From a bacterium (lineage in GTDB: Bacteria > SZUA-79 > Acidulodesulfobacterales > Acidulodesulfobacteraceae): a stretch of 58,204 nucleotides of DNA. How positions within the stretch are numbered: the first letter of the stretch is position 1; every line of letters starts with the position of its first letter. Where the stretch lies: NCBI GenBank assembly GCA_021850985.1, contig JAJZJX010000009.1:1-58204 (forward strand). The letters are read 5' to 3'. Shown here piece after piece: positions 8,596 through 17,230 of this stretch. The translations under genes and the position numbers were made by a program. The notes under the pieces are model-generated. The model worked only from the letters and a program-made list of their open reading frames with translations, ran no database searches and was not told where the DNA came from.

Positions 8596-10159
8596 ATTTC
8601 CCGGAATAAAAGGTATTTTTTTAGACGAAAACCCTTTGACAGAGCAAAGCTCTAAAGGAGTAAGCGGTATAGGAATACCGGATTGCGGCTTAAAAAAATC
8701 CGATTTAAGAAAAGACGGAAGCGCATATATCGATTCTAAATATATAAGAAAAAATCCCCCCGCGCTTCCCGAAGTATCAGAACCCGCCGTAGTAAGGCAT
8801 TTTACGAGACTGTCGAGCTGGAATATGTGCGTAGATACGGTTTTTTATCCGCTTGGTTCCTGTACCATGAAGTATAATCCGAAAATCAACGAGAAAATAG
8901 CTTCCCTTGAAAATATTAAAAACCTTCATCCCTTGACGCCGGCAAATTTAATCCAGCCGGTTTTAAAAATAGTTGACGAGTTTAATAATATTTTATGCGG
9001 ACTTACCGGACTTGCGGAATTCAGTTTCGCGCCTCAGGCAGGAGCGGCGGGCGAGTTTGCCGGGCTTAAAGTTATTAAAAAATATTTTGAGTTAAAAGGC
9101 GAAAACAGAAAAACGATATTAGTTCCGGACAGTTCGCACGGCACTAATCCGGCAAGTTCGGTTCTTGCAGGATTTACTCCTGCAGAAATTAAAACCGGAA
9201 AAGCCGGAACGCTCGATGCCGAAGAATTGAAAAAGTTTATTTCAAAAGACGTCGCCGGAATTATGATAACCAACCCTAATACTTTCGGCGTTTTTGAAAA
9301 AGATATAAAAAAAATCGCCGAAATTATGCATAAAAACGGTTCGTTTGTTTATATGGACGGCGCAAACTTTAACGCTTTTCTCGGAAACGTAAAAGTTTCC
9401 GATATGGGAATAGATTTGATTCAGCTTAATCTGCATAAAACTTTTTCCACTCCGCACGGAGGAGGCGGACCCGGAAGCGGAGCGCTCGGCGTCGTCGAAT
9501 CATTAAGAGAATTTCTTCCCGTTCCTTACGTTAAGAAAACAGCCGGCTCGAATATAGCCGATATTAATGCCGGAAAAAAAACCTCAAGCGTCGATAAAAA
9601 TTCAGATAAAAAATTTAGGGGCGCAAATTTCGTTTATGAACTGTCGGATGACAGGAAGAATTCCATAGGAAAAATGACGCCTTTTTTATGCAATTTTGCC
9701 GTATTAATAAGGGCATACGCATATCTTCTTTCCTTAGGGCGGGATAATATAGGTTCCGTAAGCGAAATTGCAGTGCTTAACGCAAACTACGTCAAGAAAA
9801 AACTCGGCAAAATATTGCCTGGTTCAGACCCTTTCGAAGAAGGGACATGCATGCACGAATGCGTTTTCAGCGATAAATCAATAGAAGAAAGCGGAATATC
9901 TACCGTAGAACTTGCTAAACTCTTGATAGATTACGGTTTTCATCCGCCGACGGTTTATTTTCCTAAAAATATACACGGAGCTATTATGATAGAGCCTACC
10001 GAAACCGAATCGGTGAGAACTTTGGATAATTTTATAAAAGCCGTACGGCAGATAAAATTTAAGACTAAAAAATCTAAAGCGGTTAAGTCGCCGCAAAAAA
10101 CAAAAGTCGGCAGGGTCAACGAGGTTCTCGCAAATAAACAGCCTATATTTAAGTATTGA
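8588..10159 (+). CDS. gcvPB: glycine dehydrogenase (decarboxylating) subunit 2
   Basis: C-terminal half of the P protein and the part that carries PLP. The PLP lysine is in NLHKTFSTPHGGGG (281-294; Lys284). Other family blocks: FYPLGSCTMKYNP (86-98), FAPQAGAAGEFAGL (147-160), DSSHGTNPAS (181-190), MDGANFNA (256-263) and a C-terminal VGRVNEVLA. Oddity: about 25-30 residues around 318-346 form a Lys/Ser-rich insert, parallel to the insert in its partner GcvPA. The start overlaps gcvPA by 8 bp. The dihydrolipoyl dehydrogenase (L protein) and lipoate enzymes are not in the window. Confidence 0.93.
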   Translation: MAKFPGIKGIFLDENPLTEQSSKGVSGIGIPDCGLKKSDLRKDGSAYIDSKYIRKNPPALPEVSEPAVVRHFTRLSSWNMCVDTVFYPLGSCTMKYNPKINEKIASLENIKNLHPLTPANLIQPVLKIVDEFNNILCGLTGLAEFSFAPQAGAAGEFAGLKVIKKYFELKGENRKTILVPDSSHGTNPASSVLAGFTPAEIKTGKAGTLDAEELKKFISKDVAGIMITNPNTFGVFEKDIKKIAEIMHKNGSFVYMDGANFNAFLGNVKVSDMGIDLIQLNLHKTFSTPHGGGGPGSGALGVVESLREFLPVPYVKKTAGSNIADINAGKKTSSVDKNSDKKFRGANFVYELSDDRKNSIGKMTPFLCNFAVLIRAYAYLLSLGRDNIGSVSEIAVLNANYVKKKLGKILPGSDPFEEGTCMHECVFSDKSIEESGISTVELAKLLIDYGFHPPTVYFPKNIHGAIMIEPTETESVRTLDNFIKAVRQIKFKTKKSKAVKSPQKTKVGRVNEVLANKQPIFKY

Positions 10160-10178
10160 TAAAATTTCGCTTCTATTT

Positions 10179-10281
10179 AACCCCCTCCTTTTTAAAGATA
10201 TATTTTTCTGCGTGTTTAGGAAAAGCACGCCTTTTCCTGCAGAAAAATATGGGTGGCGGCCTTAGGCCGCCGGGGTGGTTT
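10179..10281 (-). repeat. AAACCACCCCG/CCCCTCC double-hairpin element, copy with an extra hairpin insert
   Basis: On the minus strand it begins AAACCACCCCG and contains a perfect GGCGGCC-TTA-GGCCGCC hairpin (10255-10271), and it ends with the AAAAAGGAGGGG arm. Between the two parts, where copies at 19896 and 52714 join directly, this copy has about 50 bp that fold as nested stems: TATTTTTCTGC (10201-10211) with GCAGAAAAATA (10239-10249), and AGGAAAAG (10218-10225) with CTTTTCCT (10231-10238). It follows gcvPB and may end its transcript, but lacks a clean T tract. Confidence 0.75.
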
Positions 10282-10429
10282 AAAGGAAAAATAAAATCCG
10301 GCGACTTTTCTTTTTCCAATCTTATTTATGGTATAATTTAAAATAAATATATTGTCAAAAGTATAAACGCATTAAAAATATAATGCTTGAATGTTTTGAA
10401 TAGTTTAATGTTTTTTGAGGTAAAACTAT

Positions 10430-11059
10430 ATGAACGTGAATTTTAAAGAAGTTAATTTTGAAGCCGCCGACGGCGGCGATATATACGGTTCTTTATTCGG
10501 TTCTTATCCTGATATAGCAATTCTTGCCCACGGCAGGGTTTTTAACAAAGAAAGCTACTATGACTTGTGCGACGTGCTGCTTAAGAATAAAATATCGTCC
10601 CTGACTTTTGATTTCAGGGGATACGGAAATTCAAAAGAAGGAAGCGCCGGTTTAAACGCATACGGCGAAGATATTATAGGCGCTATTAAGTTTGCGCAGG
10701 GGTTGGATTTCGTGAAAAATATTACTTTGTTAGGTTCGAGTATGGGAGGCGCGGCGGTTTTAAACGCATCCAAGCTTTACAAGCCGTCTGAAATAAAATC
10801 GGTAATAGCGTTATCGCCGGTGTATGCCGAGGGTATGGATTTTATAGACGTGCCTATTCACTATATAGGCTCCGAAGAAGAAAAGTTTGCCGACGGTATT
10901 AAAAAAATGTATGCAATGACGAAATCGCCTAAGACCATCCATATTTTTAAAGGTTCGGCGCATGCGCAGAATATTTTTGCTACGGAAGCGAAAGAAGAAC
11001 TTATTTCTTTAATAATTTCCTACATTAAAGACGGAAACTCAAACGCGGGAAAAGTCTAA
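10430..11059 (+). CDS. alpha/beta hydrolase
   Basis: Soluble serine-hydrolase fold of 209 residues. Seen: AHGR oxyanion-hole region (33-36), DFRGYGNS (61-68), nucleophile elbow GSSMGG (102-107, Ser104), and GSAHAQN with His178 as the likely catalytic His. The acidic member is probably in the SEEEKF segment (about 148-153). It resembles the small BAAT/DUF-type esterase-like hydrolases. No signal peptide. It is followed after 28 bp by an MFS carrier, and the two may be co-transcribed. Substrate unknown. A TATAAT at 10332-10337 upstream lacks a convincing -35. Confidence 0.8.
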   Translation: MNVNFKEVNFEAADGGDIYGSLFGSYPDIAILAHGRVFNKESYYDLCDVLLKNKISSLTFDFRGYGNSKEGSAGLNAYGEDIIGAIKFAQGLDFVKNITLLGSSMGGAAVLNASKLYKPSEIKSVIALSPVYAEGMDFIDVPIHYIGSEEEKFADGIKKMYAMTKSPKTIHIFKGSAHAQNIFATEAKEELISLIISYIKDGNSNAGKV

Positions 11060-11087
11060 AACGGCAAACCGATTTAACCGATAAATT

Positions 11088-12278
11088 ATGCCAGCTATTA
11101 TTTTCGTCTTTTTAGTTATTTTACTGCAGAGGGCTAATACCAACCTTATACAGTCCATCAACCCGCTGTTCGTAAGATACGTCTTAGATAAAAATCTTTT
11201 TTACGTCGGAATTACGACGGCCGTTTATGCCGTAAGCACTCTTGCGGTCAGATATCTTATCAGCATACGAATAAAGCCTCAGGCCGTTTCAAAGTTCGTT
11301 ATAATCGGACTTTTATTATTTTCCGCGGCGATACTCGGATATTTTTTTTCGACGGATTATGCCGAATTTTTAATATTTGTCGTAATATCCGGTTTTGCGA
11401 CGGCGATAATAATGCCGTTTCTTCTGTCTTTAGTCCATTTAGTTTCGGAAAAATCCGCAATAGAAAAAAATCTTACGATATATTCTTTAATGCTGAGCCT
11501 TGCGCTTGTTTTCGGACCGCTTTTAAGTTCAGCGCTTCTGACGGTTCTGCCTATACGCTGGATATATATTATGCTGAGCATTTTCGGCATAACAGCATTT
11601 TTCTTTGCGCTGAAAATTCATTTAAAGAGTAAAAGTTTAATCAAAGATAAACTTAAAGAGAAACATGACGTTCAAGATTCAGATAAAAAAGGTTCTGTTT
11701 CTTTATTATTTAAAAACCGCGGATTTTTGGAAGTAATTTTCTATAACACTTCGTTCAGTATAGCTTTCGCTTCGGTAGTAGCCCTCGGCGGAGTATTTGC
11801 AAGAGATAATTTTCATCTGAAATATTTTGAAATAACGCTTTTATTTTCGCTTTTTTTTATTTCGTCGCTGATAACCAGGCTAATACTTCTTTATTTTACT
11901 AAAAAAGCTAATATAAAAAATAAAACTAAAATTCTTAATATTTCCATTCTTATATCGGTGCTTTCTTTCGCTCTGATGGTATTTTCAAAAAATATCGGTT
12001 TTTATGCATTCGGGCTGATAATATTCGGAATACCCCATGCGCTTATTTTTCCTATAGGCACTATGAGGATATCCGAAACCGTAGATATGAATGATATGGT
12101 CGCCGCCAATACGATATACCAGTCAAATTTCGACTTGGGCGGCATAATAGGGCCGTTTTTTCTTTCCTATATAGCGGGCATTTATTCTATAAGGTTTGTT
12201 TTCGGAATAATAACCGTTTTTCTTATAGCGGTGTTTGTTGCGGGTAAATATATTATGATGAAATCTAAATATTTATGA
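11088..12278 (+). CDS. MFS transporter
   Basis: Integral membrane protein of 396 residues with about 12 hydrophobic segments split by a Lys-rich cytoplasmic loop near residues 178-205, the usual 6+6 arrangement of the major facilitator superfamily. The first helix begins right after the initiator Met. The QRANTNLIQSINPLFVRYVL stretch resembles putative drug or metabolite exporters. No substrate can be inferred. No clear Shine-Dalgarno is seen before the ATG, so translation may depend on the upstream hydrolase gene. Confidence 0.82.
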   Translation: MPAIIFVFLVILLQRANTNLIQSINPLFVRYVLDKNLFYVGITTAVYAVSTLAVRYLISIRIKPQAVSKFVIIGLLLFSAAILGYFFSTDYAEFLIFVVISGFATAIIMPFLLSLVHLVSEKSAIEKNLTIYSLMLSLALVFGPLLSSALLTVLPIRWIYIMLSIFGITAFFFALKIHLKSKSLIKDKLKEKHDVQDSDKKGSVSLLFKNRGFLEVIFYNTSFSIAFASVVALGGVFARDNFHLKYFEITLLFSLFFISSLITRLILLYFTKKANIKNKTKILNISILISVLSFALMVFSKNIGFYAFGLIIFGIPHALIFPIGTMRISETVDMNDMVAANTIYQSNFDLGGIIGPFFLSYIAGIYSIRFVFGIITVFLIAVFVAGKYIMMKSKYL

Positions 12279-12389
12279 AAATATATTAAAAATAAATTAT
12301 TTTGCATTTTTTACAAAAATTATATAAAATAACTTAATTTTTAGGTATTCCGATAAAATTACAAATCGGTATAAAATGGAATAAATTAA

Positions 12390-13469
12390 ATGGAAGAACT
12401 TAAAAAACTCAGAAAAGAGATAGACGATATCGACAGGCGGTTAGTCGAACTTCTTAATGCAAGAGGAAGAATCGCCCTTAAAGTCGGGCATGTTAAGTCG
12501 TCTAACAACAAGGCATACTACAATCCGGCAAGAGAAGGAGAGGTTTACAGAAACGTAATTAGTTATAACGAAGGACCGTTAAAAGACGAACATCTTCAGA
12601 GTATATTCAGGGAGATAATTTCCGCATGCATCAGCGTCGAGTCGGGAATAAGAATAAGCTATTTCGGACCTGAGGGGACGTTTACCCATCTTGCGGCTAT
12701 AAAAAAATTCGGCACATCCAGAATGCTTTTGCCCGTAAAAACTATTCCCGAGGTTTTCAATTCCGTTTCCAAAGGACTTTCGGAATACGGCGTGGTTCCG
12801 GTTGAAAACACGATAGAAGGAATGGTGAACGCCACTTTCGATATGTTCGTAAACTCGGACGTTACTATAATAGGCGAAGAAGTTATTCCTATAAGCCATT
12901 TTCTTTTTTCTAAAGAAGACGATATTAAAAAAATTAAAAAAATATATTCTCATCCTCAGGCTTTCGGACAGTGCAGAAATTTTCTGGAAGAAAATTTTAA
13001 AAACGCAGAGCTTATAGACGCTTTTTCGACGGCTGACGCCTGTATTATGGCGTTTAACGAAAAAGGCGCTGCGGCTATCGCTTCTGAAGCAGCCGGCAGG
13101 ATTTACGGCTTAAACATCCTTCTGCCGCATATAGAAGATTTCAGCAATAATTTTACAAGATTTTTAATTATTTCAAACGGCGAGAAAACATATAAAACAG
13201 GCAGAGATAAAACTTCTATTTTATTTTCTATAAAAAATTCGGTCGGAGCACTTTTTAAAATATTGAAGCCGTTTTACGAAAACGAAATCAACATTACTAA
13301 AATCGAATCCAGGCCGTCTAAAAAATACAACTGGGATTATCTGTTTTTTATAGACGTAACATGTCACGAATCCGACGAAAAATTGGAAAAAGCTTTAAAA
13401 TCCATAGAGGAATATACTATATTCGTTAAAATTCTCGGTTCATACGAATCTGCCGCCAAAAATATATAA
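12390..13469 (+). CDS. pheA: bifunctional chorismate mutase / prephenate dehydratase
   Basis: Turns chorismate into phenylpyruvate for phenylalanine synthesis. Residues 1-85 are an AroQ-type chorismate mutase (LRKEIDDIDRRLVELLNAR, 7-25). Residues 90-265 are prephenate dehydratase, with GPEGTFTH (93-100), VPVENTIEG (136-144) and the catalytic NFTRF (254-258). Residues 275-355 are an ACT domain with ESRPSKKYNWDYLFF (306-320), the phenylalanine-binding signature that normally gives feedback inhibition. metF starts 2 bp after its stop. A TTGCAT (12302) / TATAAA (12323) pair with a short 15-bp spacer lies upstream, as does a small CCGAT...ATCGG hairpin at 12349-12368. Confidence 0.95.
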   Translation: MEELKKLRKEIDDIDRRLVELLNARGRIALKVGHVKSSNNKAYYNPAREGEVYRNVISYNEGPLKDEHLQSIFREIISACISVESGIRISYFGPEGTFTHLAAIKKFGTSRMLLPVKTIPEVFNSVSKGLSEYGVVPVENTIEGMVNATFDMFVNSDVTIIGEEVIPISHFLFSKEDDIKKIKKIYSHPQAFGQCRNFLEENFKNAELIDAFSTADACIMAFNEKGAAAIASEAAGRIYGLNILLPHIEDFSNNFTRFLIISNGEKTYKTGRDKTSILFSIKNSVGALFKILKPFYENEINITKIESRPSKKYNWDYLFFIDVTCHESDEKLEKALKSIEEYTIFVKILGSYESAAKNI

Positions 13470-13471
13470 AT

Positions 13472-14341
13472 ATGACTAATAAACTAAAAGAAAATTTAGA
13501 AAACGGCGTTTTCGTATATACGTCGGAGTTATCGCCGGAAAGGGGCGCAGACCTGACAAAAATGAAAGCGACATACGATTTGTTAAAGAATGAGGTTGCT
13601 GCGTTCAATATTACCGACAATCAGGGTGCAAATATGAAAATGTCCTCTCTTGCAGGTTCTATTTATATAAAGCAGAACGGCGGAGAACCTATTTTCCAGC
13701 AAACGTGCAGGGACAGAAACCGCATGGCTTTAGAATCCGACCTTCTTGGAGCCGCCGCATTCGGCGTGCGGAACGTTCTTGTCTTAACCGGCGATTATAT
13801 TTCTTTCGGCGACCATAAACATGCCAAAGCCGTTTACGATATCGACTCCGTTAATTTAATAGAAATAGTAAAAGGTCTCAATGCCGGAACAGATATGAAC
13901 GGCAATAAACTTAACGGTCCGACCGATTTTTATATCGGAGCCGCCGTAAATCCCGAATCTGTGCCGTTAGAGCCTCAGCTTATAAAATTCGAAAAAAAAA
14001 TTAACGCAGGATGCGATTTTTTTCAAACCCAGGCAGTTTTCGACGTAAACAAGTTTGCAAAATTTTACGATTTCTATAAAAATTTTAAAAATATAAAAAT
14101 TATTGCCGGAATTTATATACTTAAATCTGCTAAAACCGCCCGTTATATGAATAAATTTATTCCAGGAATTTATATTACAGATCAGATTATAAACGAGCTT
14201 GAAAGCGCCGCCGATCCTTTGCAAAAAGGTATAGAAATTGCCGCAAGAACCGCAAAAGAACTTAAACCTTTAGTTCACGGAATCCACATAATGGCCTTCG
14301 GCATAGAAGATAAAATACCGCTTTTTCTCAAATTATTATAA
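13472..14341 (+). CDS. metF: methylenetetrahydrofolate reductase, catalytic subunit
   Basis: FAD-dependent reduction of methylene-THF to methyl-THF. The 289-residue TIM barrel shows ELSPERGAD at the N terminus (the active-site Glu strand), DNQGANMKMSS (about 49-59), QQTCRDRNR (about 77-85) and VLVLTGDY (about 107-114). It lacks the C-terminal extension of eukaryotic forms. The small zinc/Fe-S protein MetV, its usual partner in acetogens and related anaerobes, is encoded 5 kb downstream at 19172, beside folD. This suggests a MetVF complex that may take electrons from something other than free NADH. Placed directly behind pheA. Confidence 0.93.
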   Translation: MTNKLKENLENGVFVYTSELSPERGADLTKMKATYDLLKNEVAAFNITDNQGANMKMSSLAGSIYIKQNGGEPIFQQTCRDRNRMALESDLLGAAAFGVRNVLVLTGDYISFGDHKHAKAVYDIDSVNLIEIVKGLNAGTDMNGNKLNGPTDFYIGAAVNPESVPLEPQLIKFEKKINAGCDFFQTQAVFDVNKFAKFYDFYKNFKNIKIIAGIYILKSAKTARYMNKFIPGIYITDQIINELESAADPLQKGIEIAARTAKELKPLVHGIHIMAFGIEDKIPLFLKLL

Positions 14342-14346
14342 AATAA

Positions 14347-14607
14347 ATGAACGGTATAAAAATAAAATTAACTAATCATGCTAAAATAAAAATAAGAGAG
14401 AGAAATATTTCTTCGGATATTATTAAAGATATTATTAAGAATCCGGAATTAATCGAAAATGATAAATTTGATGATTCATTAATACATTTTATAAGCAAAA
14501 TAGATAATAATCATTATTTAAGAATTATCGGACGATGGGAAGATAAAAACTGTTTTTTAATTGTAAGTTGTTTTTTGGATAGACGAATTAAAAAATATAA
14601 AAGGTGA
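14347..14607 (+). CDS. DUF4258 family protein, toxin-like partner
   Basis: 86-residue protein with the DUF4258 pattern: LTNHAKIKIRERNIS at 8-22, a central ISKIDNNHYLRIIGRW and a C-terminal VSCFLDRRIKKY. Small DUF4258 proteins are commonly paired with DUF2283 proteins and are thought to form toxin-antitoxin-like modules; activity here is inferred only. It sits 5 bp behind metF and its stop overlaps the next gene's ribosome site. Base composition and codon use (AAT, ATA, TTA rich) are clearly more AT-rich than metF, which hints at acquisition. Confidence 0.7.
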   Translation: MNGIKIKLTNHAKIKIRERNISSDIIKDIIKNPELIENDKFDDSLIHFISKIDNNHYLRIIGRWEDKNCFLIVSCFLDRRIKKYKR

Positions 14608-14615
14608 ATAATATT

Positions 14616-14816
14616 ATGTTAAAAATAGATTATGATAAAGAAGGCGATATTTTAGAAATTAAGTTTTCTGATAATGCCGTGAAAGATAGCGAATATATCG
14701 AAGATTCAGGATTAGTTATAGATTATGACAATAATGATAAAATTGTCGCTGTTGAAGTAATTTCCTTTTCTAAAAGAGTTTCTAAAGATGATTTTATAGA
14801 AGCTTTAGCTGTATAA
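14616..14816 (+). CDS. DUF2283 family protein, antitoxin-like partner
   Basis: 66-residue acidic protein with the DUF2283 fold pattern: KIDYDKEGDILEIKF, SGLVIDYDNNDKIVAVEVI and a C-terminal alpha helix. The ATG at 14616 is preferred to the in-frame GTG at 14604 because AAAGGTG (14600-14606) is well placed for it. It forms a two-gene unit with the DUF4258 gene. By analogy with other small pairs it would be the neutralising partner. Function not proven. The module appears intact, in contrast to the two other pairs in this window. Confidence 0.7.
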   Translation: MLKIDYDKEGDILEIKFSDNAVKDSEYIEDSGLVIDYDNNDKIVAVEVISFSKRVSKDDFIEALAV

Positions 14817-14833
14817 TTAAAAAATCAAAATAC

Positions 14834-14925
14834 AGAAAAAAGGTGTCAGATTTTATTTTCCGCATGCTAAAATTCAATTTATAGAAAAAACTATTTACGG
14901 AAAATTAATCTGACACCTTTTTTCT
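14834..14925 (+). repeat. GGTGTCAGATT palindromic element, copy 1
   Basis: Left arm 14834-14862 (core GGTGTCAGATTTTATTTTCC) and right arm 14898-14925 (core GGAAAATTAATCTGACACC) form a near-perfect stem of about 28 bp around a 35-bp centre. The arms differ consistently: ATTTTATTTTCC on the left versus GGAAAATTAAT on the right. The same asymmetry recurs in copies at 17093, 19868 and, weakly, 19058. It sits just upstream of the por promoter. Confidence 0.9.
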
Positions 14926-14937
14926 TACGGAATATGC

Positions 14938-14967
14938 TTGACATTTAGGGTTTAAAAAGTGTATAAT
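14938..14967 (+). promoter_or_regulatory. consensus sigma-70 promoter of the por operon
   Basis: A perfect TTGACA (14938-14943) and perfect TATAAT (14962-14967) are separated by 18 bp. The start codon of porG is at 15013, giving a leader of about 40 nt. This predicts strong, largely constitutive expression of pyruvate:ferredoxin oxidoreductase. Confidence 0.85.
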
Positions 14968-15012
14968 TTTTAAAACGCCGATATAAAAATTTAAAAAAGG
15001 AAAAAATATATT

Positions 15013-15582
15013 ATGATGAAAGAGATCAGAATACACGGCAGAGGCGGTCAGGGTTCGGTAACTATGGCGTCGATACTTGCTCTCAGCTTTTTCGACGACG
15101 GAAATTACTGTCAGGCATTTCCTTCCTTCGGCTCCGAAAGAACCGGAGCTCCCGTTCAGGCATTCGCAAGATTTTCGGACAGGCCTATCAGAACAAGGCA
15201 CCAGATATACGAGCCGGATTTCGTTATAGTTCAGGACATAACCCTTCTTAAATCCGTTCCGGTTTACAAAGGCATTAAAGACAGCGGCAAAATTCTTATA
15301 AATTCTGAAGCTCCCGTAAAAGACGTCATAAGCGAACTCGGCGGAATTAAAGAAGATACCGTAGTAATGTTTCCGGCATTAAAAATAGCTATGAAAATTT
15401 TAAATAAACCAATAGTCAATACGACTTTACTCGGCGCATTTTCCGCATTGAGCGGCGTAGTTTCTATAGATTCTGTAAAAAAAGAGATAGAAAACAGATT
15501 CGGTTCAAAATTGGGCAAATTAAATGCCGAAGCGGCGCAGACAGCTTATAACTATATAAAAGGAGATAAAAGTGGATTTTAA
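15013..15582 (+). CDS. porG: pyruvate/2-oxoacid:ferredoxin oxidoreductase, gamma subunit
   Basis: Gamma subunit of a four-subunit 2-oxoacid:ferredoxin oxidoreductase, which interconverts pyruvate + CoA and acetyl-CoA + CO2 with ferredoxin. Family start IHGRGGQGSVTMASILA (7-23) and FPSFGSERTGAPVQAFARF (about 36-54) are clear. Two Met codons start the frame; either gives the same protein within one residue. It overlaps the GTG start of porD by 11 bp. First gene of porG-porD-porA-porB behind a consensus promoter. Confidence 0.92.
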   Translation: MMKEIRIHGRGGQGSVTMASILALSFFDDGNYCQAFPSFGSERTGAPVQAFARFSDRPIRTRHQIYEPDFVIVQDITLLKSVPVYKGIKDSGKILINSEAPVKDVISELGGIKEDTVVMFPALKIAMKILNKPIVNTTLLGAFSALSGVVSIDSVKKEIENRFGSKLGKLNAEAAQTAYNYIKGDKSGF

Positions 15583-15835
15583 GGTCGGAATAATTTCTAT
15601 GCCGGGCGCGGCGCTTTCCAACAAAACTGGTTCCTTTGCCAACGAAACTCCGGTATTTAAACACAAAACTTGTACCGGATGCAATCTCTGCATTTATTTC
15701 TGTCCCGAAGGCGTTATTTACGGCGATAAAAAAACCAAAATTTACGATTTTGATGCCGATTACTGCAAAGGATGCGGAATTTGCGCAGAAGAATGTCCGG
15801 TGGACGATATAGAAATGGTGCTGGTAGAAAAATAA
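15572..15835 (+). CDS. porD: pyruvate:ferredoxin oxidoreductase, delta subunit (2 x [4Fe-4S])
   Basis: Ferredoxin-like electron-transfer subunit of 87 residues. Two CxxCxxCxxxC/P clusters: Cys34, 37, 40, 44 and Cys65, 68, 71, 75, each followed by Pro, enough for two [4Fe-4S] centres. The start is GTG at 15572, supported by AGGAG at 15561-15565. The N-terminal GIISMPGAA segment is typical of delta subunits docking on the complex. Translationally coupled to porG. Confidence 0.93.
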   Translation: MDFKVGIISMPGAALSNKTGSFANETPVFKHKTCTGCNLCIYFCPEGVIYGDKKTKIYDFDADYCKGCGICAEECPVDDIEMVLVEK

Positions 15836-15902
15836 AAATAATTTTATAAAAATAATTTTAAAAGTTGAAGCTAAATAAACAAATTTAAACGGTGAATATA
15901 AT

Positions 15903-17075
15903 ATGAAACAGGTCTTAGAAGGTTCAATGGCTATAGCGGACGGGGTCAGGATGGCGGAACCCCATGTTATTTCGGCTTATCCGATAACTCCGCAGACCCA
16001 TATAGTCGAACATCTCTCTCAAATGGTTGCCGACGGCGATTTAAAAGCGGAATTTATTATGGTTGAAAGCGAACATTCCGCCGCTTCCGTAGTTCTCGGC
16101 GCCAGCGCATGCGGAGTAAGGACATATACCGCTACGGCGGCGCAGGGTTTGCTGTACATGGAAGAAGTAATTTATAATATTGCAGGCATGAGGCTTCCTG
16201 TCGTTATGACTTTAGCAAACAGAGCAATTTCGGCTCCTATAAACATATGGAACGACATGCAGGATGCGATGGCTATAAGAGATACCGGCGCAATTATGTT
16301 GGTTGCGGAGAATAATCAGGAAGCATACGATATGCATATTCAGGCTTTTAAAATTGCGGAAAACAGAGACGTCATGCTTCCGGTAATCGTGAACGTGGAC
16401 GGATTCGTATTGACCCATACTTTTGAAGTAGTAGAAACAATAGACGGTATAGACAAAGTCAGGGAATATCTTCCGCCCATAAATATGGAATATAAATTAG
16501 ACGTCGAAAATCCATATTCTTTCGGTACGCTCGGCGAGCCGTCGGTTTATATGGAATCGAGATACAATATGTATAACGCTATGAAATATTCGGCAAAGAC
16601 TATAACAGACGCCGCAAATGAATTCAACGATATGTTCGGCAGATTTTACGGCGGATTGACGGATACTTACAAAATGGATGACGCTCAGACCGTAATAGTC
16701 GCCATGGGTTCGGTTCTCGGCACAATAAAAGACGTAGTGGACGAGTTAAGAGAATCCGGAAAAAAGATAGGCGTTCTAAAAGTCCGTTCATTCAGGCCGT
16801 TTCCGGAAGAAGAAATCGTCGATGCCCTAAAAAACGTTAAAAACGTTATAGTGATAGAAAAAGCGATATGTCCCGGCAAAGGCGGAATTCTTTCGGTAGA
16901 AATAAGAGATTCGCTGTTTAAGCATAAAATTAATACCGTAAACGTAAACGGTTATACTATCGGTCTCGGCGGCAGGGATATTACGCCGAAAAATATTAAA
17001 GACCTAGTCGAAAGAGCCGAAAAAGAAGAAAACGTGGACGGCGAATTTATAGGGCTGTCGCAGCAGTATCTATAG
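15903..17075 (+). CDS. porA: pyruvate:ferredoxin oxidoreductase, alpha subunit
   Basis: Alpha subunit carrying the pyrimidine-binding domain for thiamine diphosphate and the substrate pocket. Seen: GSMAIADGVRMAEPHVISAYPITPQT (7-32 by position), VESEHSAASVVLGAS (about 58-72), a swivel domain with VIVAMGSVLGTIKD (about 262-275), and VIEKAICPGKGG (about 318-329). Its length (390) fits the family. Separated from porB by 155 bp that contain a palindromic repeat, unusual within an operon. Confidence 0.93.
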   Translation: MKQVLEGSMAIADGVRMAEPHVISAYPITPQTHIVEHLSQMVADGDLKAEFIMVESEHSAASVVLGASACGVRTYTATAAQGLLYMEEVIYNIAGMRLPVVMTLANRAISAPINIWNDMQDAMAIRDTGAIMLVAENNQEAYDMHIQAFKIAENRDVMLPVIVNVDGFVLTHTFEVVETIDGIDKVREYLPPINMEYKLDVENPYSFGTLGEPSVYMESRYNMYNAMKYSAKTITDAANEFNDMFGRFYGGLTDTYKMDDAQTVIVAMGSVLGTIKDVVDELRESGKKIGVLKVRSFRPFPEEEIVDALKNVKNVIVIEKAICPGKGGILSVEIRDSLFKHKINTVNVNGYTIGLGGRDITPKNIKDLVERAEKEENVDGEFIGLSQQYL

Positions 17076-17092
17076 CGTCTAACTTACTATGA

Positions 17093-17181
17093 GGAAAAGG
17101 CGTCAGATTTTATTTTCCGCATATGAGAAAGCAAGTTTATAAGATAAGCTGATTGCGGAAAATTAATCTGACGCCTTTTCC
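17093..17181 (+). repeat. GGCGTCAGATT palindromic element, copy 2, inside the por operon
   Basis: Left arm 17093-17121 (GGAAAAGGCGTCAGATTTTA and on to TTCCGC) and right arm 17155-17181 (GCGGAAAATTAATCTGACGC and on to TTTTCC) pair over about 27 bp. The centre is 33 bp. It lies between porA and porB in the same orientation as copy 1. As RNA it would form a long hairpin that could act in processing or partial termination between the alpha and beta cistrons. Confidence 0.9.
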
Positions 17182-17230
17182 GATAAAATATAATAAAATA
17201 TAAAAATTTAAAAAATAGGAATATAAAACC

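Noticed and set aside
14905-15201. Minus-strand frame over the por promoter and porG start
   Set aside because: Antisense to porG and to a consensus promoter; no protein features.
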